In this document: piece after piece, positions 7,653-15,144 of the stretch
How the letters are laid out: each line of letters opens with the position of its first letter
Position numbering within the stretch: the first letter of the stretch is position 1
Source of the DNA: Acidobacteriota bacterium
GTDB taxonomy: Bacteria > Acidobacteriota > Terriglobia > Terriglobales > Acidobacteriaceae
Assembly: GCA_021778315.1 (NCBI GenBank)
Contig: JAJYCQ010000030.1
Span: 1-21,957, forward strand
Direction of reading: 5' to 3'
DNA: 21,957 bases
Position numbers and translations under genes: made by a program
The notes under the pieces: model-generated
The model's input: only the letters and a program-made list of their open reading frames with translations
Database searches by the model: none
Told to the model about the DNA's origin: nothing

Positions 7653-7756
7653 GGTGAAACCTCTTCTGAATATTGGCCAGCCAGCTCGGAGCTCTGCGGC
7701 CGAAATCTTTTGAAAACTCAAAACTTGCGGTCGTTTAACGTCAAACGTTTGCCGCC

Positions 7757-8308
7757 TCAGGACTTAGGCGCAACCGAAATTCCGGCCAAAACGGCTAACC
7801 GGGGATCGATCGGCTTCTCTACACACTCACAGCTTGCGAGGTTGCGATTGATGCCGCAATGCGGGCAAAGTCCCTTGCAGTCCTCCTGGCAGAGCGTCCG
7901 TCCGGGCAGGGTAAGGAGCACCTGCTCACGCACGGCGTCCTCCAGCAGCAGGCCGCTCTCTTCATAATACCCGATTTCCGTCTCATCTTCCGTAATCGCG
8001 CGTTCTCCCGCCTCCGCATCCACTCCTCCGGGCCGGAAAATCAGGTCAAACGTCCCATTCAGCGGCTGCTGCACTGGCTCCAGGCACCTCGCGCAAAGCT
8101 GCTCAAAGTTCCCCGAAAAGCTCGCCCGCAGCCGGATATCCTGCACAAACTCCTTCGGCCCGCGATGTTCCACGATCAGTTCCGCCTGCCCTTTCAGCTT
8201 CAGCGGCCCCACCTGCCGAATATCAGGGGCATACTCAATCGCTCCTGCGGCCAACGACTCATCCAGCTTTAACGGCTCATCCACTAACTGTGCGGGGGTT
8301 ATCAACAT
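7757..8308 (-). CDS. YceD/DUF177-family protein (23S rRNA accumulation protein)
   Basis: A 183-residue protein of the family that includes E. coli YceD, which affects 23S rRNA accumulation and is nearly always encoded next to rpmF. Residues about 71-77 hold LCARCLEPV. The C-terminal half has the family signature CKGLCPHCGINRN followed by CEC, giving two cysteine clusters that probably bind zinc. There is no spaced Shine-Dalgarno; TTGACG-17-TACGGT ends 6 nt before the ATG, so the transcript of the yceD-rpmF-plsX operon probably begins at the start codon itself. Confidence 0.88.
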   Translation of the reverse strand: MLITPAQLVDEPLKLDESLAAGAIEYAPDIRQVGPLKLKGQAELIVEHRGPKEFVQDIRLRASFSGNFEQLCARCLEPVQQPLNGTFDLIFRPGGVDAEAGERAITEDETEIGYYEESGLLLEDAVREQVLLTLPGRTLCQEDCKGLCPHCGINRNLASCECVEKPIDPRLAVLAGISVAPKS

Positions 8309-8314
8309 CCCTTA

Positions 8315-8343
8315 ACCGTAGGACGCCCCCGCCCCCACGTCAA
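8315..8343 (-). promoter_or_regulatory. Promoter of the DUF177-rpmF-plsX operon
   Basis: On the minus strand TTGACG (8338-8343) and TACGGT (8315-8320) are separated by 17 nt. The -10 ends 6 nt before the ATG at 8308, so +1 falls on or next to the A of ATG. The -35 is near consensus; the -10 is weak, keeping only the TA and final T. Confidence 0.5.
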
Positions 8344-8385
8344 CAAACCACCGCACTTCACGGAATCAGCCCCTATTCCTCGAAG

Positions 8386-9374
8386 CTAATGAACGGCCAG
8401 TTGGAGTGATTGGGACGTCACGCTGGTTGTGCTGACCGTAGACAATGGCGTTGAGTTGCTCGAAAATATGGGGGAAAAAGCGAACATGCTTGTGGTGTTG
8501 GGTCCCTTTGATCCAGCTGAAACCTGTGTCATCGTGTAAATATTTCCGGCAGCATCACGGCGCACATTCCCCACAAAATAAGTAAGCGAAATGGAGCCGC
8601 CCAGAATAACAGTGTTCAAGGGTGAAGCTGCTCCACTGGCACTCGCGGAAAACTCTTCCAACACCACATTGCCTTGCCTATTCGTAGTGGCAAAGAGATT
8701 GTTGCTCGCATCCACGGCCACACCGCCGAATATGTTTGAACCTGTGATCATCCGCACAGGCACAGCAGAGCCCGTTTGCGTAGATGAAAAAATATCAATA
8801 AATCCGCTTCCACTTGTCGATCCGGCAACATAGACGTTTCCCGAAGCATCCGTAGCGACGTCCCCGATTACTTGGAAGTTTGTTATCCGCAAGCTGCGCA
8901 GCGGTGCTTCGTCGTTGCTGGCCGTAGCGGAGTAGATGTTTACAGTGTCGCTGCCCATTCCAACGTACAGAAGCCCTGCGGAATCGACGCTAAGTTCAAA
9001 CGGCGAGGAGGGCACATTGAGAACACGCAAAGGCGTTGCCGCTCCAGTTGAGTTGGCGGCAAATACAAAAACCTGGCTCTGGCAACCGACATAGATATCT
9101 CCTGAAGAATCGGTTGCCACGGAATAGGCCAGTCGCGTCGCAGGCAAGGTCAGCGTCCCTGTCGCGGAGGCGCTCCATCTTCCGTTGTAGAGAATTGATC
9201 AATGTCATTGTTCGCTTTATCGACCAGATAAATAACGGTCGCCGCAGGTGTCACAACAGGCGGGGCAGTTTGATTTACAGCGGAAACTCCGCTCGAACAT
9301 CCGGCGAAAAGAATCAGGGCAGTTGCCGGCGCGCCTGCGCAAATCTTCCACCTGGTGTCGATAGCAGCGCGCAT
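8386..9374 (-). pseudogene. Frameshifted beta-propeller-repeat lipoprotein
   Basis: Two adjoining frames encode parts of one protein. The first (from ATG 9374, with GAAGGA 6 nt upstream) gives a lipoprotein signal with lipobox LFAGC, then a Pro/Thr-rich linker and IYLVDKANNDIDQFS, stopping at 9150. The second frame resumes as ASATGTLTLPATRLAYSV near 9170 and runs to 8386. It carries at least four or five units of about 45 residues with D-(S/A)-(S/A)-GN-x-YV turns (DSSGDIYVG, DSAGLLYVG, DASGNVYVA, DASNNLFAT, DAAGNIYTM), as in NHL/SBBP-type propellers. A single missing base near 9168-9175 explains the break. It may be a real mutation or a sequencing error. If intact it would be a surface or periplasmic propeller protein of about 330 residues. 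Confidence 0.7.
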
Positions 9375-9445
9375 CGAAAATCCTTCAACCAACTCTGAAT
9401 TTCTTGAGCCCTACTCTATCCCGTGATTTGAACGACGGCAAGCCC

Positions 9446-10036
9446 TCAAAGGAACAGCCGAATCCCCGCCACCCCCGCGGCCCCCGCCTCCGCGCACACC
9501 GCAGCACTTCCCTCCGTCACACCTCCCAGCGCCAGCACCGGAGTTCCCCCGGCCACCTCGCAAGCCTCCCGCAGCGCCTCCAGCCCCACCCCGGCCACTA
9601 CCACCGTCCCCTCCACCCGCTTCTCAAACACCGGCCCAAACAAGATCAAATCCACGCCATGATCCACCGCCCGCCGCACCTCCTCCAGGCTGTGGCACGA
9701 GGCGCTCACCACCGCCGCCGCCCTCCCCGCCCCCGCAAACACCCTCCGCACCTGCTCCGTCGTCAACTCCCAGGGCCGCGACGTCAGATGCACTCCCGCC
9801 GCCCTCGCGGCGACGGCCACATCCGCCCTGCCATTCACCAGCAGCTTGGTCCCGTCCCCACGCTCCGCAAATACCTCGACCATCGCCCGCGCCACCCGAA
9901 CCAGATCCCCCGCCTCCAACTCCTTCTCCCGAAGTTGCACATACGCAATGCCTTCCACCGACCATCGCCGTGCCTGCACGATCGTCGCCTCACACAATCC
10001 CGCATCCGTCCCGCTCGTAATGGCATACCGCAGCAT
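9446..10036 (-). CDS. Thiamine-phosphate synthase/TenI-fold protein
   Basis: A 196-residue TIM-barrel protein of the ThiE/TenI superfamily. It keeps the pyrimidine-side motif YVQLREKE (Q34, R36, K38), AAGVHL (H83), VSASCHSLEE and FGPVFEK, and ends with ALGGV and AGVAGIRLF. The NDR motif that holds Mg2+ in ThiE reads NGR here (68-70), and the GQxD motif after HL is replaced by TSRPW. A TenI-like thiazole tautomerase or a divergent role is therefore as likely as true ThiE activity. No other thiamine gene is nearby. TACACT lies 6 nt before the ATG with no Shine-Dalgarno. Confidence 0.8.
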   Translation of the reverse strand: MLRYAITSGTDAGLCEATIVQARRWSVEGIAYVQLREKELEAGDLVRVARAMVEVFAERGDGTKLLVNGRADVAVAARAAGVHLTSRPWELTTEQVRRVFAGAGRAAAVVSASCHSLEEVRRAVDHGVDLILFGPVFEKRVEGTVVVAGVGLEALREACEVAGGTPVLALGGVTEGSAAVCAEAGAAGVAGIRLFL

Positions 10037-10042
10037 GCCGCC

Positions 10043-10048
10043 AGTGTA
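10043..10048 (-). promoter_or_regulatory. TAnnnT box 6 nt before the ThiE-like gene
   Basis: TACACT on the minus strand ends 6 nt before the ATG at 10036. No -35 consensus is present, but the 12-bp palindrome at 10064-10075 falls where the -35 would be. Confidence 0.45.
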
Positions 10049-10063
10049 GTCCCGGCTCCCTCT

Positions 10064-10075
10064 CGCGAGCTCGCG
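10064..10075. promoter_or_regulatory. 12-bp perfect palindrome CGCGAGCTCGCG
   Basis: It lies between divergent thiE-like and sthA genes, over the expected -35 position of the former. It could be an operator. In GC-rich DNA such palindromes can also arise by chance. Confidence 0.3.
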
Positions 10076-10197
10076 TAGTCAACCCAGCCAATTACCGCGT
10101 CCAATAGGTCTATGATGAGATTCGGCCGTCTCGACGAGCCCGAATTGCCCTGCTGCACTTATCACTCACCTTCACGGAGACGTACTCCCATACGCCT

Positions 10198-11589
10198 ATG
10201 CCCAGTGTCTACGACCTCATCGTGATCGGTTCCGGACCCGCCGGCCAGCGCGCGGCCATCTACGGAGCCAAGTTAGGTAAAAAAGTAGCCCTCGTCGAGA
10301 TGCGAGAGGTCGTCGGCGGTGCCTGCATCAACACCGGCACCATCCCCTCCAAGACCATGCGAGAGGCCGTCCTCCACCTCTCCGGCTACAACTACAAGTC
10401 CATCTACGGCATGAACTACCGTGTCAAAGAGCGCATCACGATGGCCGACCTCGCCTTCCGCATTCAGCACGTCATCAAGACCGAAATCGACGTCACCGAG
10501 GCCCAACTCTCGCGCAACAACATCGAAATGCTCACCGGAGTCGCCAGTTTCGTCGACCCCACCCACATCAAGGTCACCAACTCCAAAGGCTCCAGCGTCT
10601 ACGAAACCACCAGCGTCCTCATCGCCACCGGAACCAAGCCCGCCAGCTCACCCAAGGTCCCCATCAACGGCACCACCATCATCAACTCCGATCAGGTCCT
10701 CGAGCTCACCAACCTGCCCAAGACCATGATCATCGTCGGAGGAGGTGTCATCGGAGTCGAGTATTGCTGCATGTTCGCCGCCCTCGGCGTCCGCGTCACC
10801 CTCATCGAGCGCCGCCCCCGCCTCCTCGAGTTCGCCGATCAGGAGATCATCGAGGCCCTCAGCTATCACCTCCGCGACGCCCGCGTCACCATGCGACTCA
10901 ACGAAGAAGTCCAGTCCGTCGAAGAGTCCGAGGGCAGCGTCACCGCCTACCTCGAGTCCAACAAAAAAGTTCAGGGCGACACCCTCCTCTACGCCGTCGG
11001 CCGCCAAGGCAACGTCGACGAGCTCGACCTCGCCAACGCCGGAATCGAAGCCGATCAGCGAGGCCGCATCCCCGTCGACAAAAACTTCCGCACCCGTACC
11101 CCCAACGTCTTCGCCGTCGGCGACGTCATCGGCTTCCCCTCGCTCGCCTCCGTCTCCATGGAGCAGGGCCGCATCGCCGCCGCCCGAGCCTTCGGAGACG
11201 AGTCCATCGTCTCCAACCCCAGCTTCTACCCCTACGGCATCTGGACCATCCCCGAGATCAGTTTCCTCGGCAAGACAGAAGAACAGCTCACCGAAGAAGA
11301 TGTTCCCTACGAAGTCGGCGTCGCCTACTACCGCGAGATCGCGCGAGGCCAGATTCGAGGCGACACCACCGGCCGCCTCAAGCTCATCTTCCATCGCGAA
11401 ACCCGCTCCCTGCTCGGCGTCCACATCATCGGCGAAGGAGCCAGCGAACTCGTCCACATCGGCCAGGCCGTCATGGCGCTCGGAGGCAAGCTCGACTACT
11501 TCGTCGAAACCGTCTTCAACTATCCAACCCTGGCCGAGTGCTACAAGGTCGCCGCCTTCAACGGCCTCAATCGCGTCCGGGTAGAGTGA
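10198..11589 (+). CDS. sthA: Soluble pyridine nucleotide transhydrogenase (Si-specific NAD(P)+ transhydrogenase)
   Basis: A 463-residue FAD flavoprotein that transfers hydride between NADPH and NAD+ in the cytosol, balancing the two pools. The FAD loop GSGPAG is at 11-16 and the NAD(P) loop GGGVIGVEY near 181. The active-site segment is GGACINTGTIPSK: C43 is kept but the second redox cysteine is T48, as in SthA and unlike lipoamide dehydrogenase. The C-terminus reads FNYPTLAECYKVAAFNGLNR, the SthA form in place of the HPTxxE of disulfide reductases. Length is normal. No Shine-Dalgarno at proper spacing is seen; GGAG near 10176 is about 20 nt away. A ROK-family gene follows 137 nt downstream. 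Confidence 0.93.
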   Translation: MPSVYDLIVIGSGPAGQRAAIYGAKLGKKVALVEMREVVGGACINTGTIPSKTMREAVLHLSGYNYKSIYGMNYRVKERITMADLAFRIQHVIKTEIDVTEAQLSRNNIEMLTGVASFVDPTHIKVTNSKGSSVYETTSVLIATGTKPASSPKVPINGTTIINSDQVLELTNLPKTMIIVGGGVIGVEYCCMFAALGVRVTLIERRPRLLEFADQEIIEALSYHLRDARVTMRLNEEVQSVEESEGSVTAYLESNKKVQGDTLLYAVGRQGNVDELDLANAGIEADQRGRIPVDKNFRTRTPNVFAVGDVIGFPSLASVSMEQGRIAAARAFGDESIVSNPSFYPYGIWTIPEISFLGKTEEQLTEEDVPYEVGVAYYREIARGQIRGDTTGRLKLIFHRETRSLLGVHIIGEGASELVHIGQAVMALGGKLDYFVETVFNYPTLAECYKVAAFNGLNRVRVE

Positions 11590-11726
11590 TCGTTCGTCCG
11601 CAACGCCCCTACCGTCAGCGTTTGACGACGATAGGTCAAGCAAGCTACGTTTCAGACCGGAATCACGGGTGATACGTCAAAACGATGCGAGGCACGCATC
11701 CAGCGTTCACTCCAAGGAGCAGAAGG

Positions 11727-12683
11727 GTGAAAGAGATCAAATCCACGGCAGCGGCAGGGCAGCCAAAGACCATCGGAGTCGTGCTGTCCGACCACATCTA
11801 CGCCGGCCTGCTCATCGACCACGTCCTGCAGGGCAGCCTCCACCGCTCGCCCCACGACAGCGATCCGCTCGACACCGAAGAGAGCAGCTCCATGATCGAG
11901 ATGCCCACCGAAGCCGTCGTCGACGCCATCTGCGAGCTCATCCTCGAAGTCGCCGCCGCCGAAAAGGAATCCATCGCTGCCGTCGGCATCGCCATCCCCG
12001 GCCTCGTCCGTCAGGGAGTTGTCGAAGAGGCCCCCAACCTCCAGCAGCTCAAGGGTGCCCGAATCCAGGAGTTCGTCTCCCGAGGCCTCGCCCTGCACGG
12101 CATTCACGCCCCCATCGTCATCGTCAACGACGCCGACGCCATGGCCGCTGGCCTCGCCTCCCGCCACGGCAAACTCGACAGCATCATCCGCGTCTGGACC
12201 CTCGGCACCGGAATCGGCTACGGCGTCTATCCCTCCGAAGACGGTGTCTGGGAGGGTGGCCACGTCGTCGTCTCCCTCGACGACAAAGAAAACTTCTGCG
12301 GCTGCGGTGGCCGCGGCCATCTCGAAGGCATTATGGGCCACCGCTCCATGCGTCTCCGCTTCCTCGACATGGAGCCCGAAGAGGTCTTTGAAGCCGCCAA
12401 CCGCCGCCACAATCCCGACCCCCGCTGCCTCGAGTTCAAGCATCTCTGGCACAAGGCCCTGGCCGCCGCCACCGCCACCTCCATCCACCTCCGCGGCGCC
12501 GGAAAGTTCTATCTCACCGGCCGCAATATCCACTTCCTCGACCTCAACATGCTCAAGGACTACCTCCACCAGATGGTCAAAATGAGCCCCCTCCAGAGCT
12601 ACATGCTCGAAGTCGTCCCCGACGACGAAACCGACCGCATCATCGGAGCCGCCGTCGCCGCCGAACAGCTAGCCGGCCGCTAA
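11727..12683 (+). CDS. ROK-fold protein with degenerate nucleotide-binding loop
   Basis: A 318-residue protein of the ROK (repressor/ORF/sugar kinase) family, without a helix-turn-helix. The GTG at 11727 is chosen because AAGGAG (11714-11719) is 7 nt upstream; an ATG at 11685 has no such site. Conserved parts are the catalytic Asp in VIVNDADAMAAG (D135), the phosphate loop TLGTGIGYG (158-166) and the zinc site GH-n-CGCGGRGHLE (H179, C191, C193), where the third cysteine is H198. The N-terminal D-x-GGT loop that binds ATP phosphates is replaced by VLSDH (19-23). It may be a non-kinase sugar-binding or regulatory protein. It follows sthA on the same strand, and its stop interlocks with that of the convergent ParE-like toxin. 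Confidence 0.82.
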   Translation: MKEIKSTAAAGQPKTIGVVLSDHIYAGLLIDHVLQGSLHRSPHDSDPLDTEESSSMIEMPTEAVVDAICELILEVAAAEKESIAAVGIAIPGLVRQGVVEEAPNLQQLKGARIQEFVSRGLALHGIHAPIVIVNDADAMAAGLASRHGKLDSIIRVWTLGTGIGYGVYPSEDGVWEGGHVVVSLDDKENFCGCGGRGHLEGIMGHRSMRLRFLDMEPEEVFEAANRRHNPDPRCLEFKHLWHKALAAATATSIHLRGAGKFYLTGRNIHFLDLNMLKDYLHQMVKMSPLQSYMLEVVPDDETDRIIGAAVAAEQLAGR

Positions 12684-12979
12684 CCCTGCCGCTGCTTGCC
12701 GGCAGGGGGATACTGCTGCGCGCCGTGAAGCAACCGGAGTATCTCCACGAACTCTTCCTTCACCCGGTACACGGCAACGTACGGTGTTCCGGAGAGAATC
12801 AGTTCGCGAGTGCCAACTACGCCCCCGGCACGGCCAATCTCAGGCGTTTTTTCCAGCAGATGGGTATGCTCGAAGACGATCTTCCGCATGCGGTTTGCCG
12901 CCGGTAGGTTATCGTGTGCGATGTAGTCAATCTGGTTGTTGAGGTCGGTCTGTGCTCGAGGAGTCCAGCGAACCTGCAT
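12680..12979 (-). CDS. RelE/ParE-superfamily toxin
   Basis: A 99-residue protein with the ParE-like pattern: W-x-x-x-A-x-x-DL (residues 5-13), IDYIAHDNLPAA, GRAGGVVGTREL, SGTPYVAVYRV and VEILRLLHGAQQYP. This family includes gyrase poisons and ribosome-dependent RNases, and sequence alone does not say which. The ATG at 12979 is chosen because it overlaps the antitoxin stop by one base (TGATG). Its own stop overlaps the stop of the convergent ROK gene by 4 bp. No truncation is evident, so the module looks intact. Confidence 0.88.
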   Translation of the reverse strand: MQVRWTPRAQTDLNNQIDYIAHDNLPAANRMRKIVFEHTHLLEKTPEIGRAGGVVGTRELILSGTPYVAVYRVKEEFVEILRLLHGAQQYPPAGKQRQG

Positions 12980-13188
12980 CAAGAGGCTTTTTTCTGGACT
13001 GCCCGTTCGCGCCACTGCACCAGTCGCTCATCCAGGTCGCGAAACACCTCTTGGTTACTCACCATCAGGGTATTTGGGTCATTCGCTTCGCGGAGTCCTT
13101 GTTCAACCTGCTCACAAAACCAGGCATCGAACTCTGCGTCCCGCTGCGGCGCTTCCTGTTCGTTCGATAAATTGGTATCGTCGGCCAT
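12979..13188 (-). CDS. Antitoxin of the ParE/RelE-type pair
   Basis: A 69-residue acidic protein directly upstream of the toxin. The first 17 residues are disordered and polar. DAEFDAWFCEQVEQGLREA forms a helix, then VSNQEVFRDLDERLVQWRERA resembles the C-terminal helix of antitoxins whose ends read (I/V)-x-x-(E/D)-V-x-x-x-LD. No clear ribbon-helix-helix or HTH is visible, so self-regulation of the operon is uncertain. AGAGG precedes the ATG, and a TATTAT box lies about 18 nt upstream. It begins 33 nt after the mutM stop on the same strand, so readthrough from mutM is possible. Confidence 0.75.
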   Translation of the reverse strand: MADDTNLSNEQEAPQRDAEFDAWFCEQVEQGLREANDPNTLMVSNQEVFRDLDERLVQWRERAVQKKAS

Positions 13189-13221
13189 TGCGCACCTCTC
13201 GCATAATAGTAATCCAGCAGC

Positions 13222-14037
13222 CTACCTCTGGCACGTCGGGCAATACACCGTCGTGCGGCCACCCACGACGATCTTCTTCAACCCGGCCCCACAGTCGTGG
13301 CAGCTCTCCCCCGCGCGTCCATACACCTTGTGCTCCAGCTGGAAGAACCCGCGAATCCCATCCGCGTCCACATAATCCGACACCGACGACCCACCCAGCT
13401 TGATCGCATGAGCCAGCACCGTCTGCAGCGACGAGTGCAGCCTCGCCAACTCCGCCTTCGTCAGCTTTCCCGCCTGCTTGCGCGGCCGAATCCCCGCCCG
13501 AAACAAGCTCTCATCCGCATAAATATTTCCCACCCCATGCAGGATCGACTGGTTCAGCAGCGCCGCCTTGATCGCCAGCTTGCGCCCCTTGAATAGCTTC
13601 GAAAACTCTTCCACCGAAATCGTCGTCGGCTCCGCTCCCGGCCCTGCATACCCTCCCGCCTCGGTCACCACAGACAGCCTCCCAAACCGTCGCGGATCGA
13701 CAAACCGAACATCTCTGCCATCCCCCAACGACAGCACCGCATGCGTATGCAGCGGCAGCACCACCTCCGCCTGCGACACCAGCAGCCTCCCCGTCATCCC
13801 CAGGTGCACCAGAAACTGCGCAGGAGCCTCACCCCGCCGCGCCACATCCATCACAATCGTCTTGCCCACCCTCCGCACGCGCTCAATCTTCGCCCCCGTC
13901 AGCGTCTCAGCAATCTCCTCTTCGCTGGACTTAAACGTCTGCGGTTTCCCGCTGGTCCACACGCGCTCAATCCTCTGCCCGCGCACCCGCGCATCCACCC
14001 CATTCGCAACCGTCTCGACCTCTGGCAACTCCGGCAT
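13222..14037 (-). CDS. mutM: Formamidopyrimidine-DNA glycosylase (Fpg/MutM)
   Basis: A 271-residue base-excision repair enzyme that removes 8-oxoguanine and opened purines and nicks the abasic site. It starts MPELPEVETV, with the catalytic P2 and E3 after methionine removal. K59 (RVGKT) is the conserved lysine, HGVGNIYADE and GGSSVSDYVDADG are family motifs, and the C-terminal zinc finger has two CxxC pairs (CHDC, CPTC). The ATG at 14037 is fixed by P2/E3; the frame stays open to 14118 without homology. TAATCT lies 7 nt upstream and there is no good Shine-Dalgarno, suggesting a leaderless mRNA. Confidence 0.97.
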   Translation of the reverse strand: MPELPEVETVANGVDARVRGQRIERVWTSGKPQTFKSSEEEIAETLTGAKIERVRRVGKTIVMDVARRGEAPAQFLVHLGMTGRLLVSQAEVVLPLHTHAVLSLGDGRDVRFVDPRRFGRLSVVTEAGGYAGPGAEPTTISVEEFSKLFKGRKLAIKAALLNQSILHGVGNIYADESLFRAGIRPRKQAGKLTKAELARLHSSLQTVLAHAIKLGGSSVSDYVDADGIRGFFQLEHKVYGRAGESCHDCGAGLKKIVVGGRTTVYCPTCQR

Positions 14038-14044
14038 AGTCTTT

Positions 14045-14050
14045 AGATTA
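14045..14050 (-). promoter_or_regulatory. TAnnnT box 7 nt before mutM
   Basis: TAATCT on the minus strand ends 7 nt before the mutM ATG. It faces away from the TAAAAT box of the divergent DUF1572 gene, so the 83-nt gap holds two outward promoters at its edges. Confidence 0.4.
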
Positions 14051-14108
14051 CCCACGCCCGCAATCGACGCCCAAAGATTCGCCGCGCGTCCAGTCCTGTT
14101 TCGAGACG

Positions 14109-14114
14109 TAAAAT
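14109..14114 (+). promoter_or_regulatory. TAAAAT box 6 nt before the DUF1572 gene
   Basis: TAAAAT, a 5/6 match to the -10 consensus, ends 6 nt before the ATG at 14121. No Shine-Dalgarno exists, so the mRNA is predicted to start at the ATG. Confidence 0.45.
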
Positions 14115-14120
14115 GCAAGC

Positions 14121-14657
14121 ATGTCCACCCCGCGAAGCCTCTCGCCGTCCGCGCAGGACCCCGTCGCCGACAACTTCCTCGCCTACGCCGCCATCCGCCT
14201 GCAACTCCTGCAGAAATCCATCGCCACCTGTCTCGACAAGCTCTCCGACGCCCAGATCCATCACCGCGGCGGCGACCACGAAAATTCCATCGCCAACCTC
14301 CTCGTGCATCTTGAAGGCAACCTGCGCCAGTGGATCCTCCACGGCATCGACAACCAGCCCGACATCCGCCAGCGCGACGCCGAGTTCGCCCTCACCCTCG
14401 CCGTCCCGCCCGCCGAAGCCCGCTCCCGCTTCAACGCCACACTCGAAGAATCCGCCCGCGTCATCGCCGCCCTGCCGCCCGACCGCCTGCTCTCCATCAT
14501 CGACCCGCAGCCCACCGGCCTCGCCCGCCACCTCACCATCCTCGAAGCCATCTTCAAAGTCGTCGGCCACGTAGAAATGCACACCGGCCAGATCATCCTC
14601 CTCACCAAGCAACTAACCGCCGCCGACCTCGATCTAACCCTCCCCCGCAAGCGGTGA
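14121..14657 (+). CDS. DinB-superfamily protein (DUF1572-like)
   Basis: A 178-residue four-helix-bundle protein. The motif NSIANLLVHLEGNLRQWI (56-72, H63) and the later VVGHVEMHTGQI (H150, H154) are the three histidines that bind a metal in DinB-like folds. Members of DUF1572 have unknown function; related proteins are thiol transferases or damage-inducible proteins. The first 14 residues are disordered. It is divergent from mutM and ends 13 nt before the stop of the PIN-domain gene on the other strand, with no terminator hairpin visible between them. Confidence 0.8.
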   Translation: MSTPRSLSPSAQDPVADNFLAYAAIRLQLLQKSIATCLDKLSDAQIHHRGGDHENSIANLLVHLEGNLRQWILHGIDNQPDIRQRDAEFALTLAVPPAEARSRFNATLEESARVIAALPPDRLLSIIDPQPTGLARHLTILEAIFKVVGHVEMHTGQIILLTKQLTAADLDLTLPRKR

Positions 14658-14670
14658 TCTCCGTGAAAAT

Positions 14671-15144
14671 CTATCCGCGCTGATCTTCAAACCGGTGATG
14701 ATTGAAGTTGATAGCGTTGCCGCCTGACGCTTCGATCTTGCCTGAGAGTCGGAAGTCGACAGTGATCACCACCGCTTCCGCGCTCAGCTTTGACAAGGCC
14801 GTGTCGGTTAGGCCGAACGAGTTGAACTCTGGCCGGTCGATTAACTTCACGGCCGCGTCATGGGTCTCGGGAACTGCGCGGATAAATGCCTTCAGGGTCT
14901 CCGTGAGCACGGATCGCCATCGTGGAGGACTTTGATCTACAAAATTGCTTGCTTCGGCGAGTACATGGGGCGTGGTGTGTATCTCCGAAAATTTCGCTAA
15001 CAGCTTCCGTAGATGCAAGACATCTTCGCGATCGAAGTTCTGGACTCGCTTGAAATCGTCCAGAATTGCAGGCTCGGCCAAAGCTACGAGCCATAGGAGA
15101 AGAATATTTGTGTCGAGCAAGGCCGTTTTAGGCCTTTGCCTCAC
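14671..15144 (-). CDS. PIN-domain nuclease, candidate toxin
   Basis: A 157-residue PIN-like RNase. The acidic site is complete: D11 in ALLDTNILL, E64 in TPHVLAEASNF, D114 in FGLTDTAL and D130 in VITVDFRL. The GTG at 15144 is chosen because it overlaps the upstream stop as GTGA and has GGAG 6 nt before it; a TTG at 15156 lacks any such site. It is longer than most VapC toxins (about 130 residues), with an inserted helical region at 25-55. The arrangement, small upstream gene plus PIN gene with 4-nt overlap, is that of a toxin-antitoxin operon, although the partner is not a known VapB type. RNase activity is inferred from the fold. Confidence 0.82.
   Translation of the reverse strand: MRQRPKTALLDTNILLLWLVALAEPAILDDFKRVQNFDREDVLHLRKLLAKFSEIHTTPHVLAEASNFVDQSPPRWRSVLTETLKAFIRAVPETHDAAVKLIDRPEFNSFGLTDTALSKLSAEAVVITVDFRLSGKIEASGGNAINFNHHRFEDQRG

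Noticed and set aside
7708..7723. TTTTGA-n4-TCAAAA inverted repeat before rpmF
   Set aside because: It is an A/T-only weak stem inside a transcribed spacer, with no clear terminator or operator context.
9150..9200. Programmed ribosomal frameshift in the propeller lipoprotein
   Set aside because: No slippery heptamer or downstream structure is seen at GGAGCGCCTCC; a single-base loss is the simpler reading.
10198..11589. Dihydrolipoamide dehydrogenase or mercuric reductase
   Set aside because: The second active-site Cys is Thr and the C-terminal His-Pro motif is Tyr-Pro, as in SthA.
10648..12569. Long minus-strand open frames opposite sthA and the ROK gene
   Set aside because: They are acidic, Gly/Asp/Val-rich shadows of well-supported plus-strand genes with no family motifs.
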